From contig JAQMWT010000484.1 of the NCBI GenBank assembly GCA_029834535.1, positions 62,001 through 126,000 of the forward strand: DNA of 64,000 bases. The letters run 5' to 3'. This stretch comes from Chrysophaeum taylorii. Its lineage: Eukaryota > Sar > Pelagophyceae > Pelagomonadales > Pelagomonadaceae. Positions 8,806 to 18,790 of this stretch are shown one piece after another; position 1 is the first letter of the stretch, and each line of letters starts with the position of its first letter. The translations under genes were made by a program, and so were the position numbers. A model generated the notes under the pieces. It saw only the letters and a program-made list of their open reading frames with translations. It was not told where the DNA came from and did not search any database.

Positions 8806-9013
8806 GTAGTTGAAAAACCAGCCCTCTAGAAGAGAAGGTTTGACCGTGGGGATATCGATAACCCCATGGTTTGAAAAACTAACTCTCTCGAAGAGAAGGT
8901 TTGACCAAGTTCCTTCTCGAAGAGAAAGTTTGACCAACTTCGTCTGGTCACACCAAGGGGATATCGATATCCCCACGGTCAAGCCTTCTCTTCGAGAGGG
9001 CTAGTGTTTCAAC
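8806..9013. repeat. Long imperfect inverted repeat with inner direct repeats (MITE-like)
   Basis: The first about 57 bases (GTTGAAAAACCAGCCCTCT to ATCGATAACCCC) reappear as reverse complement at the end (GGGGATATCGATATCCCC to GAGGGCTAGTGTTTCAAC). The right arm contains the 18-bp perfect palindrome GGGGATATCGATATCCCC. Between the arms the block GAAGAGAA(G/A)GTTTGACC occurs twice more as direct repeats. The whole can fold into one large hairpin and has no coding capacity. It is compatible with a small non-autonomous DNA transposon, but flanking target duplications were not identified. Confidence 0.75.
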
Positions 9014-9589
9014 CAAAGGATTCTGGTTCTTAATCTACTTTAGTATATTTCACCTAATGTACGAAAAAAACCCCTGTAACCAAGGGCCTAATGAACATCC
9101 TTTTCTTCAAGTACCTGGTAACTAAAGAAGGCCGAACGCGTTGCGAACGTTTTCCATCCACATAAGGCCACGCGGCAAAAAAACTGAATGAGGAAGACCT
9201 CCTCCGCGGGAGGGAGGGCGTCGGCCCCTAGGCCGGGTCGACCCGCATCTGCGCCTCCAATCCTGGCCGAGAACCTGCACGTCTGGTAGTAGTAAGAGGT
9301 CGCCGCCGCGGGCCGCCGCTGGGCCCGTCCATTCCGCATATCGCGGAGTCGTCGAAGTGGGGTTCCGCGGGAAGCTCTGGGGCTCATGTTTGTGTGGATT
9401 TTGCGCTCCTTCTGATCTGTCTCGCACACGCGCGCGAGATAGTGAGAACAAAATCTATGGATTTATTAATTGCCCCTATCAAGTGCTTTTTGCCGCCGCG
9501 TGCCCACGCATCTGATCTCCAACCGTATGGTTGCGATGGAGGACGGCACCTAACACGCTTGCTCCCTGCGGCGGCCCCGGCCGTCCCGG
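9014..9589. other. Intergenic, nothing recognised
   Basis: No gene, RNA or clear repeat found. Short open frames on the minus strand are Ala/Arg-rich and look like chance. Confidence 0.3.
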
Positions 9590-9910
9590 AGTAAGACGGT
9601 GCCTGCTCGCCTCCCAGACTGGCCGGTTAGCACCCGGAAAGTCTGCGCTGGGATGGGGTTCGCTCGGTTGGGCAGAACGCGACGGACGGGTCGATTGTTC
9701 GTGGACCAAAACGTGCGCGGCCTGCGACGCGACGAGAAGAACACGACCTCGCATAAGACCGTGCGCAGTGGCGGTCTGCCATCAACTCGCACTCGTCCCT
9801 CGCACCCTCTACCCCAACTGTGTGATTCCTCCGTGATTCTGGACCGGCTCCTGTCGGCCCGTCCTGGCTCCCATGCTCAGGAGAGTTCTGAAGCTAGTTA
9901 GTTAGCTAGT
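9590..9910 (+). mobile_element. LINE 3' end, 5'-truncated (copy A)
   Basis: It shares sequence with copies B, C and E: TGGCCGGTTAGCAC, then GCGCTGGGATGGGGTT, then the coding end DLAxDRAQWRSAIN, a short 3' UTR (GGCTCCCATGCTCAGGAG) and a TTAG-type tail (AGTTAGTTAGCTAG). The peptide block is typical of the extreme C-terminus of LINE reverse-transcriptase ORFs of the CR1/RTE/jockey kind. The clade is uncertain because no RT motifs are present. An in-frame stop in the block shows that it is dead. Confidence 0.65.
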
Positions 9911-10618
9911 TGCCGCCGCGTGCTCGGGCGGACGACGAAGGTGGCAGTGATGTTCAGTAGCAAGCAGAGGGTGGCACAGACATCACTCTGGAAGAAAAAC
10001 TCGCGGAGCAGCGTGGGGAACGGCCAGGTGTTCCACAACCACGCGGTGCTCGTGGCGTTGTCGATATTCACCGGGTAGAAAAAGCTTACGAAGTTTCGAA
10101 CATCGGGGGTGCCGTCGTCGAGTTTGGGGACGTTGACCGTGGCGGCGATGCCCCCTACGTGGTAGCAAATGCCCATGGGCGCGGCGACGCGAGCGAGGAG
10201 TTGGCCGACGTCCGACTTGACGGACGGCAGGCTTTCACCGACCAGCCAGGCCGTGGTGAGGCTGTGGGTCAAGTCCATGGCCGCAAACTCGGTGGACATG
10301 TTGAGCGCGGGGCTCATTTGCCTTTGCCAAGATGTCAGCACGTGGATCCGCGTGTTCCAACAGAACGACGCGGCCAAAAATACCAGAACCGCCGCGTCGC
10401 GTTGGCCCCGCCAGCTGAGTGCGAGGGCGGACCTGCAGTCAACTGTCAGTCCAAACACGACGCGCGACTGACAAATGCGACATGGAAGCGACAAAGTGAA
10501 GCCGCCACCACAAGGGACTCGCATCCGGCTCGAGGTAGGTCTCCACCGTCAACGGAGACAACCACCAAGCAGTGGCCACTGCACAGACGGCCAGCGCTGC
10601 CCGGACGATCTTTTGCAT
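9898..10618 (-). CDS. Putative membrane protein, intron not resolved
   Basis: The first part begins at the ATG at 10618 (MQKIVRAALAVCAVATAWWL, an N-terminal membrane segment or signal) and runs in frame to about 10440. The second part, in another frame from about 10450, reads SALALSWRGQ, then DAAVLVFLAASFCW (membrane segment), GICYHVGGIAATVNVPKLDD and FFFQSDVCATLCLLLNITAT (membrane segment), ending at 9898. An intron in about 10430-10540 probably joins them, but no GT-AG pair of 40-55 nt that keeps the frame was clear. The final codons (QLAN, stop) lie in the TTAG tail of LINE copy A, so the original C-terminus may have been cut off by that insertion. I do not recognise the family. Confidence 0.4.
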
Positions 10619-10700
10619 TTCCTCCGATCCAAATGTTGACAGCGCGTCGAGCCCGAATTGAGGCAATGTTCCATCATGTTCCCCGTATTAAAAAGTAACT

Positions 10701-10768
10701 GGTTAACGTATGGTTGCCACGAAGTGATTGAAGTGGTTAACGTATGGTTGTCACGAAGTGTTTGAAGT
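10701..10768. repeat. Two tandem copies of a 34-bp unit
   Basis: GGTTAACGTATGGTTGCCAC plus 14 more bases is repeated at once with two changes, just upstream of the membrane protein start. It could be promoter-associated or a slippage product. Confidence 0.75.
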
Positions 10769-10924
10769 GCGTTCGTTCGCTCTAGACCGAAAAGGTCGTG
10801 CGCGAGTTCAATGCGCCGCGGGCCTGCGAGGACGGTTCTCGCCGTCTCTGCCGAAGCCGACCACTGGTCTCTGGACGAGGAGGACACGCGGGCCTAGGTG
10901 GAATGCTGTCGGTGGATGGATCAC

Positions 10925-11262
10925 ACCTGGAGAAGTTGAAATCTGGATCGCTCAGCGCGTAGGTGACAAGTGCGCTCCCACACTCCGAAGTACCCCCAAG
11001 GACGAGTGCGGTCTGCTGCGCCATCCGAAGGTCCCGTTTTTTCGCGCTTCGTACACCTCTCCCGACCGCCCGTTGGGAGAAGAAGAGCGATGTGGCCTCT
11101 CGCACCTGACGGCCGCATCCCTCACCCTCGACAAGACCAAAGCAACTCCGTAGGCGACGACGACGCAACCGACGGCGTCGACCGCGGCGAAATCGAACAC
11201 GACATTCACTACCGTTATCACAGCCCGCAAGAATAACCCACTGTCAACCTCCGTCGCCATAT
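10925..11262 (-). other. Coding-like region with a Rossmann-type motif, gene model unresolved
   Basis: The minus strand from an ATG at about 11262 reads MATEVDSGLFLRAVITVVNV, then a hydrophobic run ending VVAYGVALVLSR. In another frame it reads MAQQTALVLGGTSECGSALV, then TYALSDPDFNFSR. The second piece has a GxTSxxG pattern close to NAD(P)-binding Rossmann folds such as the HTATIP2/SDR group. The two frames would need an intron shorter than 40 nt (GTGAGG...GAG, 29 nt), which I do not trust. Downstream exons were not found. It may be the 5' end of a spliced oxidoreductase gene or a decayed one. Confidence 0.25.
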
Positions 11263-11732
11263 TTTTATGCGATCGAAGATGCAACCTTAATTCTCTTTTT
11301 TCTGTGTCGGCTTCGACCTCCTCTTGCTCCTCTGACACCGCAGGGCCCTGAACGTCGTCTTTTTTACTGGACAACAACAACATCAAGACAACTCGAGCGC
11401 AATACTCAGAAGTCTCGGCCATAGTCCCCCATCGCCCTTGTCGACTTTGCCGCCTGTTCGCGTTTGTTCGTAGTTTGGCACACGATGTGTGGGTTTTCGA
11501 AGAAGAAAGTACCAACTGTCAAATTCACATCATCGACCATTTTTTTTTAAACGGCGAGTACGAGGCTTGGCGACAGCTGCTCGCACGTTGGACTTGACTG
11601 CAAGGCACCGTTGCAGCTAGGCACGTGTTTGTTGTGGCACAGAACCCTGCCACACATCTTTAAGGGTTGCGAACTCGTGGACACCACGCCAGAATTCGTC
11701 ACACAACCTGTTTGAAGGTGCCGGTTTCAGCA

Positions 11733-12190
11733 CTAACTAACTATCTAACTAACTAACTAGAGGCATGAGGGGGTAGGCTAATCCCAGCGCTGTGGAGCGT
11801 GGAATCAGAGTCACCGGGCGTTCAGACGATGGGGGGGAGAATGGAGGGTTGCGGGCGAGATGATGGTCTCTCGCCATACTTGTCACGATCTTGAGCGAGG
11901 GAGTACCACGTCTTCGTTGGCATGAGGAATTTGCAGAGTGCCTTGTCGAGAACCCGGCCGTACGCGAATTATCTTTACCTCGTTTTTGAGTTCGAGACCT
12001 CGGCCGTATCTTGGCCTCGTTTTTGAGACCGCGGACATTCTAACTCACGATCAACTTCGTCGTCAACTTCCTTCTGCGCCGCCTGGCCATACCCCGTCCC
12101 GCTGCGAACGTCCCGGTTGCCAATCGGCCCGTTTGGGAGACAAGCAGGTGCCAACCTACGCTGGGAGGACCGAAGCCCTCGCAAGGCGCG
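11733..12190 (-). mobile_element. LINE 3' end, diverged (copy E)
   Basis: It starts on the plus strand with a CTAA array (11733-11759), the complement of a TTAG tail. It is followed by GCATGAGGGGGTAGGCTAAT and, further on, GCTGCGAACGTCCCGGTTGC and CAGGTGCCAACCTACGCTGG, which align with copy F at 50058-50345 and with copy A/B sequence. No intact coding sequence remains. The next 190 bases to 12380 have no clear feature. Confidence 0.5.
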
Positions 12191-12380
12191 GGTTCAGAAG
12201 GCACTGTCCTCTATCGCCACCATAACGGTGCGCGATCAGGGTCCCAGCACTACGGTGGCGTTACGCGCTGGCTGGCGTCAGTTAAAGAGAAGCGGGTCGA
12301 CAGCAGGAGTTGGTGCGCAAGCACATTTTGCTGTGGATGATAAAGTTTGTTGGTTAGTTGATAAAGACGGCGAATGCTAA

Positions 12381-12421
12381 ATAACTAACTTCAGACCTCT
12401 CCCGAGCATGGGAGGCAGGAC
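12381..12421 (-). mobile_element. LINE 3' terminal fragment (copy D)
   Basis: Only about 40 bases (AACTAACTTCAGACCTCTCC, then CGAGCATGGGAGGCAGG) match the 3' end of copies B and C, after a short CTAA tail. The following 12422-12700 has nothing recognised except two copies of a CCCCCTCAGGTTTT motif near 12701 and 12765. Confidence 0.5.
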
Positions 12422-12712
12422 GGTGAGCGCAACTCTCGAAATCGAAGAGCTCGAGCAGGTCGTCCACGCCGCCGAAAGGGCTGGGCTTCGTCATCTTTGT
12501 CGAACACATGAGATCGAGCACACCTTGCCGAGTCGGGCCCGAAGTTTAGGAAATACAACAGAGATTTAAAATCTCCAGCTGAAACGACGACAAAGTCGCC
12601 TGGCTGCGCATCACGCGGCTCACGGCCAGCATGGTCAGATGAGGTCTAGCGCCCGCGTCGACGATGGCAGAAAAATTACCCCAGTAAATACGGACCCCCC
12701 TCAGGTTTTTTG

Positions 12713-12770
12713 AGGTCGACTGCTAGCAAAGAGGGGGGGGGTGTTTGTGGGTGCTTGAAGGACCCCCTCA
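12713..12770 (+). repeat. Diverged copy of the GTCGACTGCTAAG element end
   Basis: GGTCGACTGCTAGCAAAGAG, then a G run, GTGTTTGTGGGTGCTTGAAG. This is close to the units at 60412-60470 and 61506-61790 (GTCGACTGCTAAGAGGGGGG, then GTGTGTGGGGAGCATGAAGG). It shows that the repeat family of the right end also occurs 48 kb away. Confidence 0.55.
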
Positions 12771-12908
12771 GGTTTTCCCCGCTTCAAACTTCCATAAACA
12801 CCATAAACACGGAGTCTCTTCGATCTCATAGTGGCTGACATGAACCCGAACTTGACATTTCTCGCGTTTCTGGCGAGCGTCTGACTAAAATTTAGTAGCT
12901 TCCAGTTT

Positions 12909-13195
12909 GATAATTAACTAACTTCAGACCTCTCCCGAGCATGGGAGCCAGGCCGGACCGGCAGGAGCCGGTGCGGAATCACAGAGGAAAATCACGCAGT
13001 TGGGGCAGAGGCGAGGGACGAGGACGGACTTGTTGATGGTGGACCGCCACTGCGCGCGGTCTTGTGCGAGGTCGAGCAAAAGCGTCGCAGGCCGCGGACG
13101 TGTTGGTCCACGAACAATCGACCTGTCCGTCGCGTTCTGCCCAACCGAGCCAACCCCATCCCAGCGCGGACTTTCCGCGTGCTAACCGGCCAGCA
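12909..13195 (-). mobile_element. LINE 3' end, 5'-truncated (copy B)
   Basis: The plus strand shows the complement of a TTAG-type tail at about 12911-12925, then CAGACCTCTCCCGAGCATGG and a coding end that on the minus strand reads LDLAQDRAQWRSTINKSVLV. The alignment with copy A is nearly complete from the tail to GGCCGGTTAGCAC (about 13190), where this copy stops. This is typical 5' truncation. Confidence 0.7.
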
Positions 13196-13203
13196 ATTTG
13201 ATA

Positions 13204-13590
13204 GTGCTAACTAACTAACTAACTTCGGACCTCTCCCGAGCATGGGAGCCAGGCTGGGCCGGCAGGAGCCGGTCCAGGATCACAGAGCAAAATCACACAG
13301 TTCGGGTAGAGGCTAGGGGTGAAAAGGCGTTGATGGCGGACCGCCACTGCGCGCGGTCTTGTGCGAGGTTGTGCCACGAGTTGAAGGTGATGTCGTATAT
13401 CCGGAGTGCCTTGGCGAGCGTCCTCCCGTACGTCATCTGCGGAGCCCCCGGTGGGCGCTTGGAGCGGACCCAAGACGAGAGCATCTTGCGAGGTAGTCGG
13501 GAGAAGGGCATGCGGGCGACGTGACCGGCCCAGCGGAGCTGGCGGCGCGTGACGTAGACGTCGATGGACTCGAGGCATTTGTGCTAACTA
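13204..13590 (-). mobile_element. LINE 3' end with best-preserved C-terminal ORF (copy C)
   Basis: The minus strand encodes RRQLRWAGHVARMPFSRLPR, then GAPQMTYGRTLAKALRIYDI, then NSWHNLAQDRAQWRSAINAF and a stop. This is the classic C-terminal block (RWxGHvxRMpxxRLPR ... LAQDRxxWR) of non-LTR retrotransposon ORF2 in CR1/RTE/jockey-type elements. It ends in a CTAA (TTAG on the coding strand) tail at 13208-13222. The decamer GTGCTAACTA lies at both ends (13204-13213 and 13581-13590), a possible target-site duplication that overlaps the tail. The RT and endonuclease are missing. Confidence 0.75.
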
Positions 13591-13701
13591 AATCTATCCG
13601 CGCACGACCCTCGATTTCTTATGTGACAAAAAAAGTTAGGGGATTATGAGTTCGTTCCAACCCTGTGGGCAGCACCGATTCGTCGTGACACGTAGAATGC
13701 C

Positions 13702-14019
13702 CCTGCGGATCCGTCACGGCGCTTGGTACGCGATTGGCAGCGATTTTCCGGCGAACTTAGGAACATTTTTCGTAGGCGACCGACGGTAGATTGCGTAGAG
13801 GACAAGCTGGGTGAGCGCGAGGAGCACGCCTCCGAAATTCGGAACGAATATAAAGAAGTCCCTGCGGATCCGTCACGGCGCTTGGTACGCGATTGGTAGC
13901 GATTTTCCGGCGAACTTGGGAACATTTTTTGTAGGCGACCGACGGTAGATTGCGTAGAGGACAAGCTGGGTGAGCGCGAGGAGCACGCCTCCGAAATTCG
14001 GAACGAATATAAAGAAGTC
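13702..14019. repeat. 159-bp tandem duplication covering the last exon of the SWEET gene
   Basis: Unit 1 (13702-13860) and unit 2 (13861-14019) begin CCTGCGGATCCGTCACGGCG and differ by only a handful of bases. Unit 2 contains the last 48 codons and stop of the SWEET gene. Unit 1 is a spare copy just downstream. The period is a multiple of three, and the frame would continue across the junction if the TGA were ignored. Confidence 0.95.
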
Positions 14020-14688
14020 GCCGACACTAAAGCCGAAGGCCGCCCAGCAAGAAGAGCAAATCAAGCTGCCGACGCTGAGGGCGAGGGGCATGAACTCGAC
14101 CGACTTCGTCTCGACGACACGCTTGGCAACGTTGAGCGGGCTAGCGTACATGGCGGCGGCGCTGATGGAGGCGAAGACACCGACGCACGAAGTGGCCGGA
14201 GAGCCACCGGCGAGTCTGGGAAACGGAGTGAGATGTGCGAGGAGCGCGGCGGCAGCGATGCAGGCGGCCGCATAGCCTAAGTCGCGCAATACCTCAACAC
14301 GCGATGGCGAGAACCGCAAAAACACGCCACAGTAGCCCAATTCGATGCCCGCCCCGACGGCGTTGGTGACCAATGGCATCAATCGTCCGGGCGTGATCAC
14401 CGAATACATCACCCACATAAAGCACTGCGAAGATAAGTTCTTTTCGCAGTGGCATCACACGAACTGACCTGTGTCGTTGTCACGACGTACGGCACCTGCA
14501 AGAGCGAGGCTCTTCGAAACTCTCGCAACGACAGGCCTTACGTGGTCAAAGCCTTGGGTGTGACGCTCGCGGATAACACGACGAAACGTGTTAATGGGCG
14601 AAAGGAACAAGGCCCACGCGCCCACGGCGCCGAACCAGCCGATGACGAAGACCACTGTGCTCGAGGGGTCCTGGGAGCCCCAAACCAT
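13873..14688 (-). CDS. SWEET-family sugar transporter
   Basis: SWEETs are seven-helix facilitators that move mono- or disaccharides across plasma or vacuole membranes. Joining three exons (14542-14688, 14469-14495, 13873-14424) across introns of 46 and 44 nt (donors GTAAGG and GTCAGT, acceptors TTGCAG and TTCGCAG) gives 241 aa, the normal family length. The first MtN3 repeat has SPINTFRRVIRERHTQGFDH (residues 30-49), continued by exon 2 as VPYVVTTTQ, which restores the usual LPYVxTL motif. The second repeat has SPLNVAKRVVETKSVEFMPL and ends FVPNFGGVLLALTQLVLYAI. I chose the ATG at 14688 because it is the first in the frame and fits the family start. The end of the gene is tandemly duplicated, so a longer product by read-through is conceivable but unsupported. 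Confidence 0.88.
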
Positions 14689-16521
14689 CGCGTCGGACGA
14701 AGAGAAATTAGGTCGCCGGCGTCGACTCGTTACGTTTTTACGGGCACGCACGACGGACCTGACTCATTTTTACGGACTGTGGCCGGCCGAACGTCATTTA
14801 ACTTAGTTTTGTCTTTTGACACAAAATCAAACCGACGCAGAACGTTTCTACGAAACAAGCCCTTAAGAACAAATCGCGCTGCGCTCCACACGCGCTTGTC
14901 CTTGTCGCGGGAGTCAGGCTGCGCTTGCGACGGCGGCAAATACGGTTAGGGTGCGATTCGAACCGCGCGAGGAGGATTACGGTTGCGACGACGGCAAAGG
15001 ACGTCAATTAAGGGCGTGACTCGAACCGCGCAAGGAGAATTCCGTGGCTGGCGCGAGCAGCCCGGAGCGGAAGATGCCGACGTGTCAGCAACTCGGGGAC
15101 AAACTGGTGATGACGAATGACGGTGGCGCCGAACGAAAGATACCGAGATCGAGCGTAGCGAGTGGAGGGCGACGTGGTTGTCATTTCGAAGGCGGCGCGC
15201 AGAGCGAGACCCGCGGCTCAAACCACGCACCGTGACGTCGCAAGCGAAATGAATGTCTTGCGGACGGAGATGCCCCGAGGCCCCTCCGTTGTCTCGATGG
15301 CGCGCAACGACGCGGAACGCGACGCCGGGCCAAAGGGTCATGAGGCTGCGGTCGCGCAACGATGCGGAACGCAACCCGCGATTTGTCGTCGAGAGCTACC
15401 TGCCACGGCCAAATCCAAAAACGACGATGTCCTAAGCACCACTGGTGGTGAAAGCGATGCGGCGGGTCAATCTGAGGATAACAAACAGGGTGTGGCGCGA
15501 TGAATAGTGTCAACGACAAATCAAAACGTGGCACAACCATCTTCTGAGTCGCGACGATCCTGCAAATGTCAATGCAACCTGACGCGAGAAGAGATACTCG
15601 CGCGATGCTGCGGATGCGAGAGCTGCAAAAAGACGCGCAGCTCAAGGCTGCGACTCGAAGAGCGCAACGTTACGTTGCGAACAGTAGAAAAGAAGGTCTC
15701 GGGTTGCAGCAAGAGGGTCCACGTACCACAACGCCCACGGCCCCCCGCCCTTCAATCGCATACAAAGACTCATTCAATGAAAATCGGTATGGACATACCA
15801 TAACGGGCGGATGTTCGGGTATCATGAGCCCCAATGCCGACCCTCCCCAGCGCATCTTCGAGCTGTCCTCGATGCGGATACCTTACGCAGCGCAGGATGC
15901 AGAGCGAGCCGATTCTCTGTGGACCTGCTCGGTGGTTAGCGCTCTGGTGATGGGCTTTAATAAGCCTAAGTGCGCCCTCAACCTTCCAGCCCCTCTCCCA
16001 TCCTGCCTTCTTCTTCTCTTTTCCTCCTTCGCTTTATGGATCCCATCTCTTTGTATCCATATTGTGCTTTCCTCTCCGCTCAACGCTCAGGCCTGCCTCC
16101 TGCTTCTCTTCTTCGCTGGTCCAACCCTTAGCCATTCTGGTCGACTGTTCTGAGCTGACGTCCCTTTCCGCGTTCGCTCTACCTTAACCTTTGAGTTTTG
16201 TACTCCTAAATAAATCCTTTTCCTGCTCCGCCATACTTCCTAGGACACCTTCGTTCTTCTTACGGGGGGGGCGGAGCCTACGTCGGACAAGTCGTCGGAA
16301 TAGTCCGCTGAGCGCGTTGCAAAGCTCTATTGGAGACATCGCACGCTCGAACATTACAGGTTGGATTACCGTTTACGATGGCGCCGACGTCTAGGATCGT
16401 CGTCGCGGTGTTCGCGGGCTCTCGGAGTAGGCGCACACGACGAGAACACCGCTACTCTCCTTCGCATTTCACACTGTCGTCGAGGAGCGCGCCGAAGAGT
16501 GGCACGCTAGCCCAGGTGACG
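14689..16521. other. 1.8-kb gene-poor stretch with scattered low-copy repeats
   Basis: No convincing gene. Near 14949-14965 and 15017-15035 two similar blocks (GATTCGAACCGCGCGAGGAG and GACTCGAACCGCGCAAGGAG) lie about 69 bp apart. A Cys-rich open frame (SCKCQCNLTREEILARCCGC, near 15555-15610) has no recognisable context. A pyrimidine-rich tract follows (about 16000-16130). The region 16071-16205 contains a loose third copy of the repeat at 838-955. Confidence 0.35.
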
Positions 16522-17303
16522 CTAGAGCGTGAGGTCTGCGCGACCTTCGAGGCGAGATATGGTCTTTTCGAGCGCAGGGCAAAGGCCGGGACTGGCGGCG
16601 AGACGCGCAGCCAGGCTCCGAACGTCGGTTTGGTCGTCGACATCCTCCCAAGGTTCGAAGCCAGCCGGCGAGACGGGGACGCCGCATTCGCGAATCCTCG
16701 CGCGCTGCGAGTCCGCGGTGTGATCGGTACTCCACTCAACATGAAAGAAAACATCGGACGGGCAGTGCGCAGGCAACGCCGCGAGCACGTAGCCTCCGTC
16801 GGTAGCGTCGAGGACGACGGCAGCGGCGTCGTCTCGGGCGACCCTCGCGGCCGCCAGGACGGCGTCGAGCGGAAGGTCGGGCGTATCCATGCCTATGAAT
16901 AGGGTCGAGCGGCGGTCATCGCGCACAACCTCGTAGCCCGCGCGCAGCACCGAACCGAGGTCCGAACTCCGAAGGTCGCCGGAGTGCGCGCGCATCGGCA
17001 GGCGCTCCCAAGCGTCTTCGGCCTCTACTTCCGCGAGGAGTCGACACAACTCGGGTTCGGCGTCGGTGGGAGCGAAGTAGACGATGCGTCGCCACGTCGA
17101 GGGCACCTCGAACGCGAATCTGCGACCACGATGTCGCCGTATGCACGCGACCGCGCTTACCGTCGCAGAGTGTCTTTGACCATAGCTCGGGCGAGCTCGA
17201 GCGCACCCTCGGGACCGTACGCCGGCACGAGCCGGGTTTTGCTCTTGTTCAGCGTCGGCACTTTCATCACCACCACGAGGACGGCGGCCGTGTCGTCGGT
17301 CAT
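16522..17303 (-). CDS. DUF2064 / TIGR04282-type glycosyltransferase-like protein
   Basis: Two exons (17161-17303 and 16522-17119) joined over a 41-nt GT-AG intron (GTAAGC ... CGCAG) give 246 aa. The N-terminus VVVMKVPTLNKSKTRLVPAY and the block GPEGALELARAMVKDT match the DUF2064 family of GT-A-fold nucleotidyl/glycosyl transferases. The central FIGMDTPDLPLDAVLAAARV carries the Asp-x-Pro-Asp metal/nucleotide region, and VVLDATDGGYVLAAL follows in the expected place. Bacterial members sit beside radical-SAM genes; the eukaryotic role is not known. No signal peptide. It shares a 164-bp divergent upstream region with the coiled-coil gene. Confidence 0.85.
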
Positions 17304-17467
17304 TTGCCCAGGGGTAAAGAGTTGAAGGTTATGATAGGATCAACCACGCGGATACATATCCATTCAAGATGCGAAACCACTATTGTCATCATCGCCTCAT
17401 TGTTGTGTAGACTGGGTGGAGACGTCGCCCGTGCTGGCGGGGTCGATCCCAAGAGAACAAATCTTTG

Positions 17468-18710
17468 ATGGCCACCACGAGCATGAGCACGGCAAACCTC
17501 GAATTGGAGGCTATCAACGCGGCGAGCATGGATTGCACGCAGAAGATCGAACGCGAACGGAGGCGCAATCACAAATTGCTCGAGCGGGCGAGAAGGACCA
17601 AGGAGTTGATAAGTGACCGGCGACAGGAGCTGTTGGGTGCGCGTCGGCGCAATAGGAACCACAAGCCCACCTCCAAGGCGCAGCTCGAAGTACGGCTGGC
17701 GTCGTTGCGAACCAAGTTTGGCGAGACGTCGTCGGCGAACGCGCAGCTGCGCGAGGCGATCAACAACTTACGGCTCGAGTTGAACCAGGGTCGACGTTTG
17801 AGCGAAACGTCGACCAAGGAGCTCGAGCGTGCCCGTGCGCGGTACCAAGACCTCAAGTCCGAGTTGCACGCGACGACTCAGCAGCTCAACGCGGTGACGA
17901 GCAAGCTCGAGGCCCTCAAGATAAAGACGCTCGAGGAGATCGAGGCCGATCAGGCCGAGATCAACAGTTTGAGCTACCAGCTTCTGCCGCACGACTTTCC
18001 GCCCACCAGGCGGACGGTGAGCGAGGGTCCGTCGGTAGCTTCGACGACGCAAAGTGCGCTCGACCACCAGGTTCGAACGCCGCCCACGTCGACGACTAAC
18101 GTCCACAAGGACCTCCTGTCGAGCCAGGTTTTGGTCAAACAGCGCGTCGACGACCTCGAGCGGCTCTACCATGACCGCGAAGCAGTGATCGACGCGATGG
18201 TCGCAATCCACGCGCTACGCGACGAGTACGGCATAAAGGACGACAGCGAACTGATAGCGGCGTTCGAGGCCCACGAGGAGGAAAACTACGACGAGTGTCA
18301 GGTGGTCAATCGCATGCTCGGCGATCTCGCCGTTGTCGAGCAGGAAAAAGTTGTGCTCGAGGAGATGCTCGACCAGGAGACGGCGTCGGCACGCGTCGAC
18401 GAAAGCCACGATTCAAACGCCTCGAACCTTCGCGAGATCGAGGACGCGACCCGCGCCTACGAGGACCAAGCGAGACATTACGATGGCATCGTCGACTCGT
18501 GTACGCGCCTCATCCTCAACATCCTCGTCACGCTTACTTCCAAGACCAAAACCAAGACGGAAGACACGCTCGGCCTCGCGAGCAAACCACTGACGGAAAT
18601 GCTCGCGTTTATTGAGAACGCCGTCGACACCTTCGTCCATCTCAGCGACGAGGCGTACGTCCACCGAATCTCCCATGGGCCCGCTCGACGGAACCTGCCG
18701 CCCATCAGAA

Positions 18711-18790
<80 letters not shown>

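Noticed and set aside
14940-15050. tRNA gene or tRNA-derived SINE (two B-box-like GGTTCGAATC/GGTTCGAGTC strings on the minus strand)
   Set aside because: No acceptor stem, anticodon arm or A box could be folded around either string.
15507-15803. Cys-rich zinc-binding protein (SCKCQCNLTREEILARCCGC)
   Set aside because: Attractive cysteine spacing, but no start context, no matching continuation and an otherwise non-coding region.
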